Source of the DNA: Phycisphaerae bacterium
GTDB taxonomy: Bacteria; Planctomycetota; Phycisphaerae; Phycisphaerales; UBA1924
DNA: 64,000 nt
Assembly (NCBI GenBank): GCA_014192545.1
Contig: BJHL01000008.1
Span: 62,001 to 126,000, forward strand
Direction of reading: 5' to 3'
The position numbers and the translations under genes are program-made. Shown here piece after piece: positions 26,916 to 35,437 of the stretch (position 1 is its first letter; each line of letters begins with the position of its first letter). The notes under the pieces are model-generated. The model searched no databases. It was not told where the DNA came from and was given only the letters and a program-made list of their open reading frames with translations.

Positions 26916-27367
26916 GCACAGCCCTTGAGCAAGTAGGTTTTGGGTGACTTTATGGATGCTCGAACCTGGTCGCGACGTAGGGCGAGCACGCCTGCCGATG
27001 CGACAAAGACGATGACAGCGAGGGCAAAGAGGAAGCCGCCGTCATTCTGAACCACGATACCCAGCGGGCCCAGGTGGCTGGCGATTGCGCCGAGCATGAT
27101 GCCAATTGCCATGGCTGCACCGATGATGCTGGAGCGAGGGATGAGCAGCAAGATTGCTGCGATCAGTTCGCTCGTGCCAGCGAAGTAGCGGCCCCATGGT
27201 TCCACGCCCAGCTTTGAGAAGATGTAGATGGACTCAGGTGCACCAGTGAACTTGAAGAAGAGGGTTTGAAGCAGAATCACAGCGGCGATGACTTGAAAAA
27301 CCCATGCACCAATGTTTCGGATGCGGCTGGGTGCGGGGATCGCGATTGGTTGAAGTGCGGCTTGCAT
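26894..27367 (-). CDS. DoxX-family membrane protein
   Basis: A 157-residue four-helix membrane protein of the DoxX/TQO-small-subunit-like family, with the typical FTGAPESIYIFSKLG region and RYFAGTSELIAAILLLIP. Members are linked to quinone or thiosulfate metabolism and oxidative-stress complexes. ATG at 27367 was chosen because GAAAGGA lies just upstream; an ATG 18 bases further upstream would itself contain this motif. It is the first gene of a five-gene minus-strand operon with overlapping neighbours and the Rieske fusion protein. Confidence 0.85.
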   Translation of the reverse strand: MQAALQPIAIPAPSRIRNIGAWVFQVIAAVILLQTLFFKFTGAPESIYIFSKLGVEPWGRYFAGTSELIAAILLLIPRSSIIGAAMAIGIMLGAIASHLGPLGIVVQNDGGFLFALAVIVFVASAGVLALRRDQVRASIKSPKTYLLKGCACSLPQS

Positions 27368-27447
27368 GAGCGGTTTCCTTTCCATGCTTCGACTGGCAGG
27401 GTCGTGTAGTTGGTTGCTTGTGAGCAGGTGTTGGTTACGTGGTGGGG

Positions 27448-28656
27448 TTACTTGGTGGGCGCGAGCGACTTGAGGGCGGCGAGGATGTCCGCCGGCTCGG
27501 CTCGCTTGGTGTAGTCTTCGCTTACGAAGGCGTAGCGAATCGTGCCGTCTTGTGCGATGACATATGTGGCTGCGAGCGGGAGTTCTTCGGACGTATCGCC
27601 GTTGAACTTTTCAAGATCGAGCTTGCCTTTGAACGCCGCAGGAAGCTCAGCGGGCAGCTTGTATGCGATGCCGAATTGCTTGGCAACGGCGTTGCCTTTG
27701 TCGCTGAGTACGGCGAATGTCAGTTCGTCCTTTTGCTGCGTGGAGAGCGAGTTGTCGGGAGTTTGCGGCGAGAGCGCGACGAGCTGAGCCTTGTACGTTG
27801 TCATTTCGGGCAACATCTTCTGGTACTCGCGAAGTTGGATGTTGCAGTACGGGCACCAGCCGCCACGATACCAGGTTGCGACGACCGGGCCCTTTGCGAG
27901 CATGCTGCTGAGTGAAACACTTGCGCCGTTAGCATCGGGAAGTGTGAACTCTGGGGCCTTGGCGCCGACTTTGAGGGCGGTGTCGAGCACGCCGCTGCTG
28001 CCGACGTCGCGGATGCCTTTGTCGTACAGAGCGATGGTTGTCGCGGGCGCACGTTGCTTGAACGTGGAGCTCATTTCGTCCAGTTGTGATCTGAGCGTTG
28101 TGGCAGCAGCCATCGGAGTGCTTTCGGCCATCGGCTTCGCTTCGACCATGGGCTTGTAGGGTTCTTCGCCTGTCAGCTTCTTCCATTGTGCGTCGGCCTT
28201 GGCGACTTCGGCGGCGTGATCTTCCTTCTGCCACTTGGCTTGGGTGTCGCCCCAAAAACCGTTGTAGAAGAGATAGACTCGGCCGTCTTTGAAGATGTAC
28301 TTCTTGGGATCGATCTCGACCTTCTCGCCGTCCTTCATGGCCCACGCGCACCAGCCGCCGTATGCGGGCTCGTACTTGGCGGGGTCAGCGAGGAACGTGT
28401 CGCGATTTGCGGTGGTGGCGAAGTGATACACGGCACCTTTGTATTCACTCGTGATGTTGTCTTTGCCTTGCAAAGGTGCGTTCGAGAAGAACGACACGGG
28501 GTCGTAGCCCTTGATTGCGAGTTTGGACTTGGCTTCAAGGTTCCACGCGGTGACTGCGCGAACGGGAGCGGCATTCTGCGCGAACGCGATAGGTGAAAGT
28601 GCAAGGGCTGCGAGGAGCGTGATGATCGAGCGGTTGGTGAGAGTCATGCGGTTCAT
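27448..28656 (-). CDS. Exported YHS-domain / peroxiredoxin-like fusion protein
   Basis: A 402-residue exported protein with a signal peptide ending SPIAFAQ. The first part is a YHS domain (LAIKGYDPVSFF, then YGGWCAWAM), commonly metal-associated. After a Pro/Met-rich linker comes an AhpC/TSA-type thioredoxin-fold domain with the active-site motif WYRGGWCPYCNIQLREY. It may sense or reduce peroxides or transfer metals in the periplasm. ATG at 28656 follows GAAAGGA. It is upstream of the DoxX-Rieske operon on the same strand with an 80-base gap, so a functional link to that redox module is plausible. Confidence 0.82.
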   Translation of the reverse strand: MNRMTLTNRSIITLLAALALSPIAFAQNAAPVRAVTAWNLEAKSKLAIKGYDPVSFFSNAPLQGKDNITSEYKGAVYHFATTANRDTFLADPAKYEPAYGGWCAWAMKDGEKVEIDPKKYIFKDGRVYLFYNGFWGDTQAKWQKEDHAAEVAKADAQWKKLTGEEPYKPMVEAKPMAESTPMAAATTLRSQLDEMSSTFKQRAPATTIALYDKGIRDVGSSGVLDTALKVGAKAPEFTLPDANGASVSLSSMLAKGPVVATWYRGGWCPYCNIQLREYQKMLPEMTTYKAQLVALSPQTPDNSLSTQQKDELTFAVLSDKGNAVAKQFGIAYKLPAELPAAFKGKLDLEKFNGDTSEELPLAATYVIAQDGTIRYAFVSEDYTKRAEPADILAALKSLAPTK

Positions 28657-28744
28657 ATTCAGGTCCTTTCGTTGCTGAAAGTCTGTTGCCGCAGGGGCTG
28701 CGTTGGTTTCACTAGGATGAATTCCGCTGCAGATAGATATATGA

Positions 28745-28785
28745 CAAAAAGCAACAACGCCCGAAAGCGGCTGCCTCCGGGCGTG
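28745..28785 (-). terminator. Probable terminator after the DUF6265 lipoprotein gene
   Basis: On the minus strand an arm CGCCCG pairs with CGGGCG across a loop that can itself pair, followed by GTTGTTGCTTTTTG. It lies just beyond the end of the gene at 28811. Confidence 0.6.
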
Positions 28786-28810
28786 TGGTTTGCAACGACG
28801 CGTTGTGGAA

Positions 28811-29365
28811 TCAATCGCCCTTGCTGCGAATGCGATGCATGCTGAACCTTTCGGTTGGCTTACCGTCATCGAATACGATTTCGACGTTGAGTGTGTCAGG
28901 CCCGTTGGCGGCATAGGTCACGCTGGTGACGCCGCGAGTGTTGCTGACAGCATCAAAGGTGGCGCGGTTGCCGTTGGTTTCGCGCAGTTTGAAGACGTTG
29001 GCTTCGGTTTCGCCCGTGCGAGGATCGAGCGGATTGTGGAAGTGGCGAAGACGCAGGAAGACGCCGTCATCAGCGACGTTGATGTGCGTGACTTCCACGA
29101 AGCGACCGATGCCATCGCCACCGATGCGGCGGAAGGTGCCCGCCATGCTCTTGCCGCGAGGGAGCATCCAGTGTTCTTCGTTGAACGGCGTGTTGGGCTT
29201 GTCGGTTGCGTCGATCCATGCACCTGCGATGAAAGTGAGCGGCGCGAGCTGCGGATCAGCGGCGGGGAGGTTCGCGGTTTGCGGGTTTGCACGCGGTGCT
29301 GAAGTGCAGCCCACGAGCGAGAGAAGTGAAGTTACGGCGAGTGCGATAATGACCGGCTTATGCAT
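28811..29365 (-). CDS. DUF6265-type lipoprotein
   Basis: A 184-residue predicted lipoprotein with lipobox LVGC near residue 19. The body matches the DUF6265 pattern: FIAGAW, EEHWMLPRGKSMAGTFR, then FLRLRHFHNPL, a small beta-barrel-like domain of unknown function. It stands alone between a terminator and the divergent DCC-family gene. No enzymatic residues can be assigned. Confidence 0.8.
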   Translation of the reverse strand: MHKPVIIALAVTSLLSLVGCTSAPRANPQTANLPAADPQLAPLTFIAGAWIDATDKPNTPFNEEHWMLPRGKSMAGTFRRIGGDGIGRFVEVTHINVADDGVFLRLRHFHNPLDPRTGETEANVFKLRETNGNRATFDAVSNTRGVTSVTYAANGPDTLNVEIVFDDGKPTERFSMHRIRSKGD

Positions 29366-29472
29366 GTGGAATGATAGTTGCGAGGTGGATGCGATGCATG
29401 CGCTCGAGCTAGTGTGCCGAGAAACATCGCGGGTCGCAAGTGTTGCGGTTGCGACTTCGATACGATGTCACA

Positions 29473-29898
29473 ATGCACCAGTCCGGCCCCATCGTGCTGT
29501 TTGACGGCGTTTGCAACTTGTGCAACGCGAGCGTGCAATGGATCATCACGCATGATCGCGACAATGTGTTTCGCTTCGCGTCGTTGCAGTCAGAATTTGC
29601 GAAGCAAGAACTTGCACGGCGAGGCGTGAGTGTTTCACTCAGCAGCGTGATCGTGCTTGATGGCGAGCGGCTGCTCTCGCACTCGGATGCGGCAATTGCG
29701 GTTGCGGGAGCACTAGGACTACCTTGGTCGCTGGCTCGGGGAGCCAAGATTGTGCCGCGATTTATTCGTGATGGTGTTTATAACTGGATAGCAAAAAATC
29801 GCTACCGCTGTTTCGGCACGCGTGATGCATGCATGATGCCGACACCAGAACTGCGTGAGCGATTCCTGGATAGTGATCAAGCTCCGAAAAGAGAATAA
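29473..29898 (+). CDS. DCC-family thiol-disulfide oxidoreductase-like protein (DUF393)
   Basis: A 141-residue protein beginning IVLFDGVCNLCNASVQWII, which contains the DxxCxxC (DGVCNLC) motif that names the family, and continuing with FRFASLQSEFAKQEL. Members have a thioredoxin-like fold and are inferred to carry out thiol-disulfide exchange. The ATG at 29473 gives the canonical N-terminus. A terminator follows directly. Confidence 0.88.
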   Translation: MHQSGPIVLFDGVCNLCNASVQWIITHDRDNVFRFASLQSEFAKQELARRGVSVSLSSVIVLDGERLLSHSDAAIAVAGALGLPWSLARGAKIVPRFIRDGVYNWIAKNRYRCFGTRDACMMPTPELRERFLDSDQAPKRE

Positions 29899-29930
29899 AA
29901 AACGGCGACAATACTGTCGCCGTTGTTGCC
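29896..29930. terminator. Terminator between the DCC gene and pnp
   Basis: Perfect ten-base stem AACGGCGACA / TGTCGCCGTT with a short loop, A-rich on the left and moderately T-rich on the right. It can serve both convergent genes. Confidence 0.75.
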
Positions 29931-29966
29931 TGCAAGGGTGTCAACACACCAGATCGATGTGCAAAC

Positions 29967-32357
29967 TTAGTCTTCGCGAGGTGCACTGGGAGCGGGCGCA
30001 TCAAAGTCTCGGCGTGGGCCACGGTCGCCACCGCGATCACCCCCGCCGCGTGGTCCGCGATCATCACGACGTGGGCCGCGGTCACCACCGCGTCCGCCGC
30101 GATCGCCACCGCGACCACCACGGTCGCCGCCGCGTCCGCCGCGATCACCACCGCCGCCGCTGCTGCGACCGGATTCCTGCGGCACGTAGACCTCGCCGCG
30201 TTCTTCCATGATCACAGCCTTGCGGCTGAGCTTGATGCGGCCTTGGTCGTCAACGAGGATGACCTTGACCTTCACGGTGTCGCCCAGTTTGACGACATCA
30301 GTGACGCTTTGCACGAAGCCTTCGGCCAGTTCGCTGATGTGGCACATGCCGTCGGTGCCTGGGGCGAGTTCGATGAAGGCACCGAAGTCCTTCATGCTCA
30401 CAACCTTGCCTTCGTACACGGTGCCGACCTTGATTTCTTCGCAGAGAGCTTCGATCTCGGTGCGTGCGCCGGCGAGATTGTCAGCGTTTGCGCTGGCAAT
30501 CTGCACCGTACCGTCATCTTCGACGTCGATGGAGACTTGCCACTTCTCTTGCAGGCCGCGGATCATTTTGCCGCCCGGGCCGATGAGCTTGCCGATCTTT
30601 TCGGGATCGATCTTCATGGTGAACATGCGAGGGGCGTACTGGCTGATGTCAGCACGCGGAGCGGGGATGATGCCTTCCATGATGTCGATGATTTCGAGAC
30701 GGCCGATGCGGGCTTGTTCGAAGATGCGTTTGATTTGCTCGAGGCTGAGGCCGCGAGTCTTGAGGTCAAGCTGAATGCCCGTGATGCCTTCACGCGTGCC
30801 AGCGACTTTGAAGTCCATGTCGCCATAGAAATCTTCTTCGCCGATGATGTCGGTGACGAAAACTTCGTTCTTGTCGTTCTCGTCCGCGAATCGGCCAACG
30901 CTGATGCCTGCGCAGGTGGCGCGAATAGGGACGCCAGCGTCCATGAGAGCCAGACAGCCGCCGCAAACGCTCGCCATGGAGGATGAGCCGTTGCTTTCGG
31001 TCACGTCGCTGACGACGCGAATGGTGTAGGGGAAGATTTCGGGGCTGGGGAGAATTGCGAGCAAGCTACGTTCGGCGAGTGCGCCGTGGCCGATTTCGCG
31101 CCGGCCAGGACCGGTGATGCGCTTGACTTCACCCGTCGAGAACGGCGGGAAGTTGTAGTGCAGCGTGAACTTCTTGCTGTATTCGGGGAGCAAGCCGTCG
31201 ATGATTTGCTCGTCTTTGCCGGTGCCCAGCGTGACAGAGCAGATCGTCTGCGTTTCGCCACGAGTGAAGAGTGCGCTGCCGTGCGTGCGGGCAAGCATGT
31301 TGACGGTGCCGGTGATGGGACGAATGTCCTTGGGCGTGCGGCCGTCGGCGCGAATGCCCTTCTCGGCGATGAGCTTGCGCGTGAGCTTCTCATCAAGGCG
31401 GCTCATGGCCATCTTCGCCATGGTGCGGTTCTTCTTGCTGTCTTCAGCAACAGCAACCGTGCCATCGAGCTTGACGGAGAAGTGTTCATCGAGCGTCTTC
31501 TTGAACAGATCGCTGATGGCGTCGTTGCGTTCTTTTTTGCCCTTGATCTGGCGAAGTTCAAGCAGCTTGCTCTCGATGAGCTTGCGAACCTTCTCGGTGA
31601 TTTCGGGCGTGGGCAGGTGAAGCTGGCCTTCAACTTTCTTCTTGCCGGCGAGTTTGGTGAATTCTTCGATCATCGCCAGCAAGGGCTTGATGCCTTGCTC
31701 GAAGCCGAAGGTCAGGCCGCCGTGGACGCCTTCTTCGCCGACTTCAGCGGCGCCGACTTCGATCATGTTCAAGCCGTCTTTGTGGCCAGCGAGGACGATG
31801 TCAACGTCACTGAAATCCATTTGCGTGACGGTGGGGTTGAGGACATATTGCGGGCCATCGTCGGTGTGGATGCGGCCGATGCGGACGGTGGCGGTCGGGC
31901 CTTCGTAGGGCACATCGCTGATGGCGAGTGCGGCGTTGGCTGCGGTGCCTGAGAGCACGTCGCTGTCATTCTCGCCATCGTGGCTGAGCACGGAGACTTG
32001 GATTTGGACTTCATCGAGGAAGCCATCGGGGAAGAGCGGGCGGATCGGGCGGTCGATCATGCGCATCGTCAGCACTTCGCGCTCGTTGGGGGCGCCTTCG
32101 CGCTTGCGGAAGCCGCCCGGGAACTTGCCGGCGGCGCTGGCCTTCTCGCGATAGTCAACGGTCAAGGGGAAGAAGTCGATGCCTTCGCGCGGGTTGCTGC
32201 GAACGACGGTTGCGAGGACCGTGGTGCCGCCGTAGGTCGCCATGACGGCTGCGCCGGCTTGCTTGGCGATGACGCCGGTTTCGAGGATGAGGGTGCGGCC
32301 GCCGATCTCGCGTTCGAGGCGGATAAGGCCGGTGTTCCAGGGGTACGTGGTTGCCAT
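29967..32357 (-). CDS. pnp: Polynucleotide phosphorylase with an RGG-rich C-terminal tail
   Basis: A 796-residue 3'-to-5' exoribonuclease, the core of RNA turnover. It has two RNase PH domains, a KH domain (PEKIGKLIGPGGKMIRGLQ) and an S1 domain (YEGKVVSMKDFGAFIELAPG). It is about 100 residues longer than usual because of a C-terminal low-complexity tail of GGDRGGR repeats followed by DFDAPAPSAP. The tail is encoded by a 21-base periodic tract near 30000-30165. The ATG follows TAGGAG. It lies 297 bases downstream of rpsO in the classical order. The tail resembles RNA-binding RGG boxes and could promote RNA or ribonucleoprotein binding, which is inference. Confidence 0.96.
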   Translation of the reverse strand: MATTYPWNTGLIRLEREIGGRTLILETGVIAKQAGAAVMATYGGTTVLATVVRSNPREGIDFFPLTVDYREKASAAGKFPGGFRKREGAPNEREVLTMRMIDRPIRPLFPDGFLDEVQIQVSVLSHDGENDSDVLSGTAANAALAISDVPYEGPTATVRIGRIHTDDGPQYVLNPTVTQMDFSDVDIVLAGHKDGLNMIEVGAAEVGEEGVHGGLTFGFEQGIKPLLAMIEEFTKLAGKKKVEGQLHLPTPEITEKVRKLIESKLLELRQIKGKKERNDAISDLFKKTLDEHFSVKLDGTVAVAEDSKKNRTMAKMAMSRLDEKLTRKLIAEKGIRADGRTPKDIRPITGTVNMLARTHGSALFTRGETQTICSVTLGTGKDEQIIDGLLPEYSKKFTLHYNFPPFSTGEVKRITGPGRREIGHGALAERSLLAILPSPEIFPYTIRVVSDVTESNGSSSMASVCGGCLALMDAGVPIRATCAGISVGRFADENDKNEVFVTDIIGEEDFYGDMDFKVAGTREGITGIQLDLKTRGLSLEQIKRIFEQARIGRLEIIDIMEGIIPAPRADISQYAPRMFTMKIDPEKIGKLIGPGGKMIRGLQEKWQVSIDVEDDGTVQIASANADNLAGARTEIEALCEEIKVGTVYEGKVVSMKDFGAFIELAPGTDGMCHISELAEGFVQSVTDVVKLGDTVKVKVILVDDQGRIKLSRKAVIMEERGEVYVPQESGRSSGGGGDRGGRGGDRGGRGGDRGGRGGDRGPRRDDRGPRGGGDRGGDRGPRRDFDAPAPSAPRED

Positions 32358-32599
32358 GATGAGACTCCTACTGCCCGTGTGAGGGCGGGGGAAGCATCAG
32401 GCATCGGGGAAAGAAGGCACTGGGGATTGGGCACGAGGCAATAGTGCAAAATGCACATAACCGGTGCGCGAATCACGGCAGAAGCCTTGGCTCAGACAGC
32501 GGGCGAGAGGCGTGGTGGGGATGTACCCGATCACGCCAAAGGCCCGATGCCTGAAGCCAAACAGAAAAGGCCAAAACGACTTGACCGAAAAACCAATGA

Positions 32600-32640
32600 A
32601 CTGAAAAACAAACCGGCCTCGATCCGGTTGGATCGAGGCC
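32600..32640 (-). terminator. Rho-independent terminator after rpsO
   Basis: Perfect ten-base stem GGCCTCGATC / GATCGAGGCC with a six-base loop. On the minus strand it is followed by GGTTTGTTTTTCAG. Confidence 0.82.
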
Positions 32641-32654
32641 AGGGGTGAGACGAC

Positions 32655-32942
32655 TTACTTACGCAGACCCAGGCGAGCGATGAGCTTCTGGTAGTCGGCG
32701 GGGTTGGTACGCGCCAGGTAGCGGAGCAGGCGGTTGCGCTTGCCGACCATGAGCAGCAGGCCGCGCCGGCTGTGGTGGTCCTTCGCGTGGCCACGCTGGG
32801 TTTCGCTGCCCTTGAGGTGATTGTTGAGTGCTTCGATTTTCGCAGTCAACATGGCAATCTGGACCTCGGGCGAGCCGGTGTCGGTGCCGTGACGGCGGTT
32901 CTTGCTGACGACTTGGAGACGTTCTTCTGCGAGCAGTGCCAT
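32655..32942 (-). CDS. rpsO: 30S ribosomal protein S15
   Basis: A 95-residue primary 16S rRNA-binding protein. Diagnostic segments are [19 protein letters not shown] and [20 protein letters not shown]. The ATG at 32942 gives the expected size. It is followed on the same strand by a terminator and pnp, the widely conserved rpsO-pnp order. Confidence 0.97.
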   Translation of the reverse strand: MALLAEERLQVVSKNRRHGTDTGSPEVQIAMLTAKIEALNNHLKGSETQRGHAKDHHSRRGLLLMVGKRNRLLRYLARTNPADYQKLIARLGLRK

Positions 32943-33080
32943 GCTTAGCGATTCCTTCTTACGGGAGGAGATAGTAGACGGGGAGTTGGGCGGTGGCAAG
33001 CGCGAGATGCAAGTGGTATCAAATGCCGAACAGAGGCGGCGAATTGTCGTTACGGACGAGAGTGGCGGGTATCGTTGGGT

Positions 33081-33299
33081 GTGACAAAGCCCAAGTCTAA
33101 ATCCCCCGAATCCCTGACCTTCGAACAAGCCCTCGAAGCCCTTGAAGAAATTTCCCGTCGGATCGAAGCGGGGGAGATTGGGCTCGAAGATTCCATCGCC
33201 GAGTATGAGCAGGGCGTTGCGCTCATCAAGCGATGCCGGGAGGTTTTGGCCAAGGCCCAGCAGCGCGTTGATGAGTTGCAACGCAGCGATGAGGCTTGA
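33081..33299 (+). CDS. xseB: Exodeoxyribonuclease VII small subunit
   Basis: A 72-residue helical subunit with the XseB core [19 protein letters not shown] and [18 protein letters not shown]. It would form exonuclease VII with XseA, which is not in the window. The start is a GTG at 33081 or a TTG two codons upstream. It diverges from rpsO and converges on the dioxygenase gene. Confidence 0.92.
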   Translation: MTKPKSKSPESLTFEQALEALEEISRRIEAGEIGLEDSIAEYEQGVALIKRCREVLAKAQQRVDELQRSDEA

Positions 33300-33337
33300 G
33301 TGCTTCTGCGTACTTGCACTGACTCACTTGAACCGTC

Positions 33338-34330
33338 TCATGTCGAGCCGGCCACACCGCTCGTGGGCAAGCGGAGCTTTGGTGTCCCTCGCTCAATCGC
33401 CGCACGCTTGCCTTCGTACTGCGCGGGAAGTTTGAGAGCAGTGCCCAACGTCGCGAGCGTTTCGTCCACCGTGAAGCCCGGTTCATCGGTTGCAAACTCA
33501 AACAGCACATGGCCTGGCTCGCGGAAGTAAATCGACCGGAAATAGTTGCGATCTAAAATGGGCGTCACGTGCAGGTCGTTGTCGGCAATGGCCGTCTGCC
33601 ATTGCTGCTGAGCGGCGAGGTTGGGCGTGCGAAATGCGACGTGATGCACGATGCCCGCGCCGAGTTTGGTGGTTGGTGCATTCTCGGCTGTGATGATGTC
33701 GACGACGCGGGCAAACGCAGCGTTGTCACCAGACGCGATAAACCGCTGTCGGCCGTTCTCCGTCCCTGCGCTCGTAAAGCCCATGGCTTGCTGCAAAAGA
33801 CTTGCGGTATCGGCCGCGTCTTCAAGCGACAACGTGACGCTGTGAAAGCCGCGAAGGGCGTGCGATGCGGGGATGTCGCTGGTCGCAAACGGATCAGCGG
33901 CGGGGCCATCATGGAAAACGATTTCGAGGCGCATGCCGTCGGGATCTTCGAAGGCAAGGACGGGATCGCCCAAACGCGTTGCAGCGGTAAAGGGAATTTT
34001 GTTTGCCTTCAAGCGATCGGTCCACCACGCGCGAGCGGCAGTGGGGGCGTTGAATGCAGTTGCGACAACGCTACCGGTGCCTTGCACGCCGCGCTTGACG
34101 TGGGGCCATGGGAAGAACGTGAGCACGGTGCCCGGCGCGCCGGTTTCGTTACCGAAGTAGAAGTGATACGTGCCGGGATCATCGAAGTTGACGGTGAGCT
34201 TGACGAATCGCAGGCCGAGGACTTGCGTGTAGAAGTCCATGTTGCGCTGCGGATCACTCGCGACGGCGGTAACGTGGTGGATGCCGACGATGGGGGCGAG
34301 TACTGCGGGTTTGGCAAAGGTGCGAGGCAT
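33338..34330 (-). CDS. Ring-cleaving-dioxygenase-type glyoxalase-fold protein
   Basis: A 330-residue protein with two vicinal-oxygen-chelate halves (GIHHVTAVASDPQRNMDFY and LRGFHSVTLSLEDAADTAS). Metal-ligand candidates are His in GIHHVTA, His in VHHVAF and Glu in HVLFEFAT. It resembles the MhqO/LinE-type hydroquinone dioxygenase group. It would act on a quinol or catechol in the cytoplasm. ATG at 34330 follows GGAG; ten upstream in-frame residues are less likely. The precise substrate cannot be inferred. Confidence 0.85.
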   Translation of the reverse strand: MPRTFAKPAVLAPIVGIHHVTAVASDPQRNMDFYTQVLGLRFVKLTVNFDDPGTYHFYFGNETGAPGTVLTFFPWPHVKRGVQGTGSVVATAFNAPTAARAWWTDRLKANKIPFTAATRLGDPVLAFEDPDGMRLEIVFHDGPAADPFATSDIPASHALRGFHSVTLSLEDAADTASLLQQAMGFTSAGTENGRQRFIASGDNAAFARVVDIITAENAPTTKLGAGIVHHVAFRTPNLAAQQQWQTAIADNDLHVTPILDRNYFRSIYFREPGHVLFEFATDEPGFTVDETLATLGTALKLPAQYEGKRAAIERGTPKLRLPTSGVAGST

Positions 34331-34449
34331 GGTTGTCTCCTGATTTGCTTGTTGAGACAAGTATCAGATGCCGAGCATTGCGTTTGGTCGCAGCATGATT
34401 ACTTGCTGGCGGCGAGAGCCTCAACGGTCGGTGGCCGGGGCGGAGCCGG

Positions 34450-35298
34450 TTATTTATCAGGCAACGCCGTTGCAAACTTGCAACGCCGCACGCCGATGTA
34501 GACCAGAGACTCGAAGGTGAAGAGCCCAAGGACAAGGCCGCCAACGACGAGGCCGCCTTGGATGACGACGGGCCAGGAGATCGGGTCGGGGTAGATTGGC
34601 GCGATGCTGAAGGTGCCGTTGGGAGCGACGTTGAAGAGCACCAGAATGCTGTAGAGCAGAGCCATCGCAAGCATGGGCAGCGTGGCGAAGAGAATCCAGC
34701 CGTAGCTGGCGTGACTGACGATCTGCCACGCAGCTTGCGGCGTGAGTCGCCAGCCGCGTTGGCGTGAGATGAAGCGAATGCCGAAGACTTCGAGCGCGGT
34801 AAGACTGAAGAGCAGCCCGGCGCCGATGCAAGCAAGCGCGATCCAGACAACGCCGGTGATGGCAAGCTGCGCGATCACGTCGCGTGCGTGCCCGCCGCGA
34901 GATGGATCGCCCACGAGTGCGCCGACCAAGGGATCAATCAAGATTGCTCCGGCGATGAGCAGATTGATCGCAAGCAGCCATCGGCTGGACTTGTTTTCGA
35001 TGCGAAGCTGATCGAACGTTCGCTTGGGGTGTCGCATCGACCATGCTGTGCGCAGCCATGCGGTGATGCCGTAGCGCTTTTGAAAATTGGCATGGTGATA
35101 GAACTTTTGCCAATCGGTGCCGGTGCGATGCGTCGGGAGCGAAGTCGCGATGGGCCGGCCGCATTCGGGGCAATTGCCTGGTGGAGCGAGGTTTTGGGCG
35201 GCGTTGCCGTCCGCGAACTCGCCCGGGCTTTCGATGAGGCCTTCGAGCAAGTAGCCGCACGATTCGCAGAGGAGCGTGTGCGGAGAGATGGGCTTCAT
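34450..35298 (-). CDS. Zinc-ribbon membrane protein of unknown function
   Basis: A 282-residue protein with an N-terminal zinc ribbon (CESCGYLL ... CPECGRPI) followed by about four TM helices. Planctomycete genomes commonly encode such ribbon plus membrane-domain proteins, but no role is known to me. It is isolated between pepA's terminator and the dioxygenase gene. Confidence 0.72.
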   Translation of the reverse strand: MKPISPHTLLCESCGYLLEGLIESPGEFADGNAAQNLAPPGNCPECGRPIATSLPTHRTGTDWQKFYHHANFQKRYGITAWLRTAWSMRHPKRTFDQLRIENKSSRWLLAINLLIAGAILIDPLVGALVGDPSRGGHARDVIAQLAITGVVWIALACIGAGLLFSLTALEVFGIRFISRQRGWRLTPQAAWQIVSHASYGWILFATLPMLAMALLYSILVLFNVAPNGTFSIAPIYPDPISWPVVIQGGLVVGGLVLGLFTFESLVYIGVRRCKFATALPDK

Positions 35299-35361
35299 AG
35301 GAAGACTCTACGCGGACGAGAGAGCCGCAGTTCGCGTGAAGGTTGCATGGTGTGAACGAAA

Positions 35362-35391
35362 ACAGCTTGCGCGGTGTGCGCAAGCTGTTGA
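35362..35391 (-). terminator. Rho-independent terminator after pepA
   Basis: Stem ACAGCTTGCGC / GCGCAAGCTGT with a short loop, followed on the minus strand by TTTTCG. Confidence 0.75.
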
Positions 35392-35437
35392 TGTGATGAG
35401 TGACAATCCGACTTAGATGAGCAGATCACGTGTCCAA

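Noticed and set aside
29994-30168. Regular 21-base periodicity resembling a CRISPR-like array
   Set aside because: It is protein-coding GGDRGGR repeats without unique spacers.
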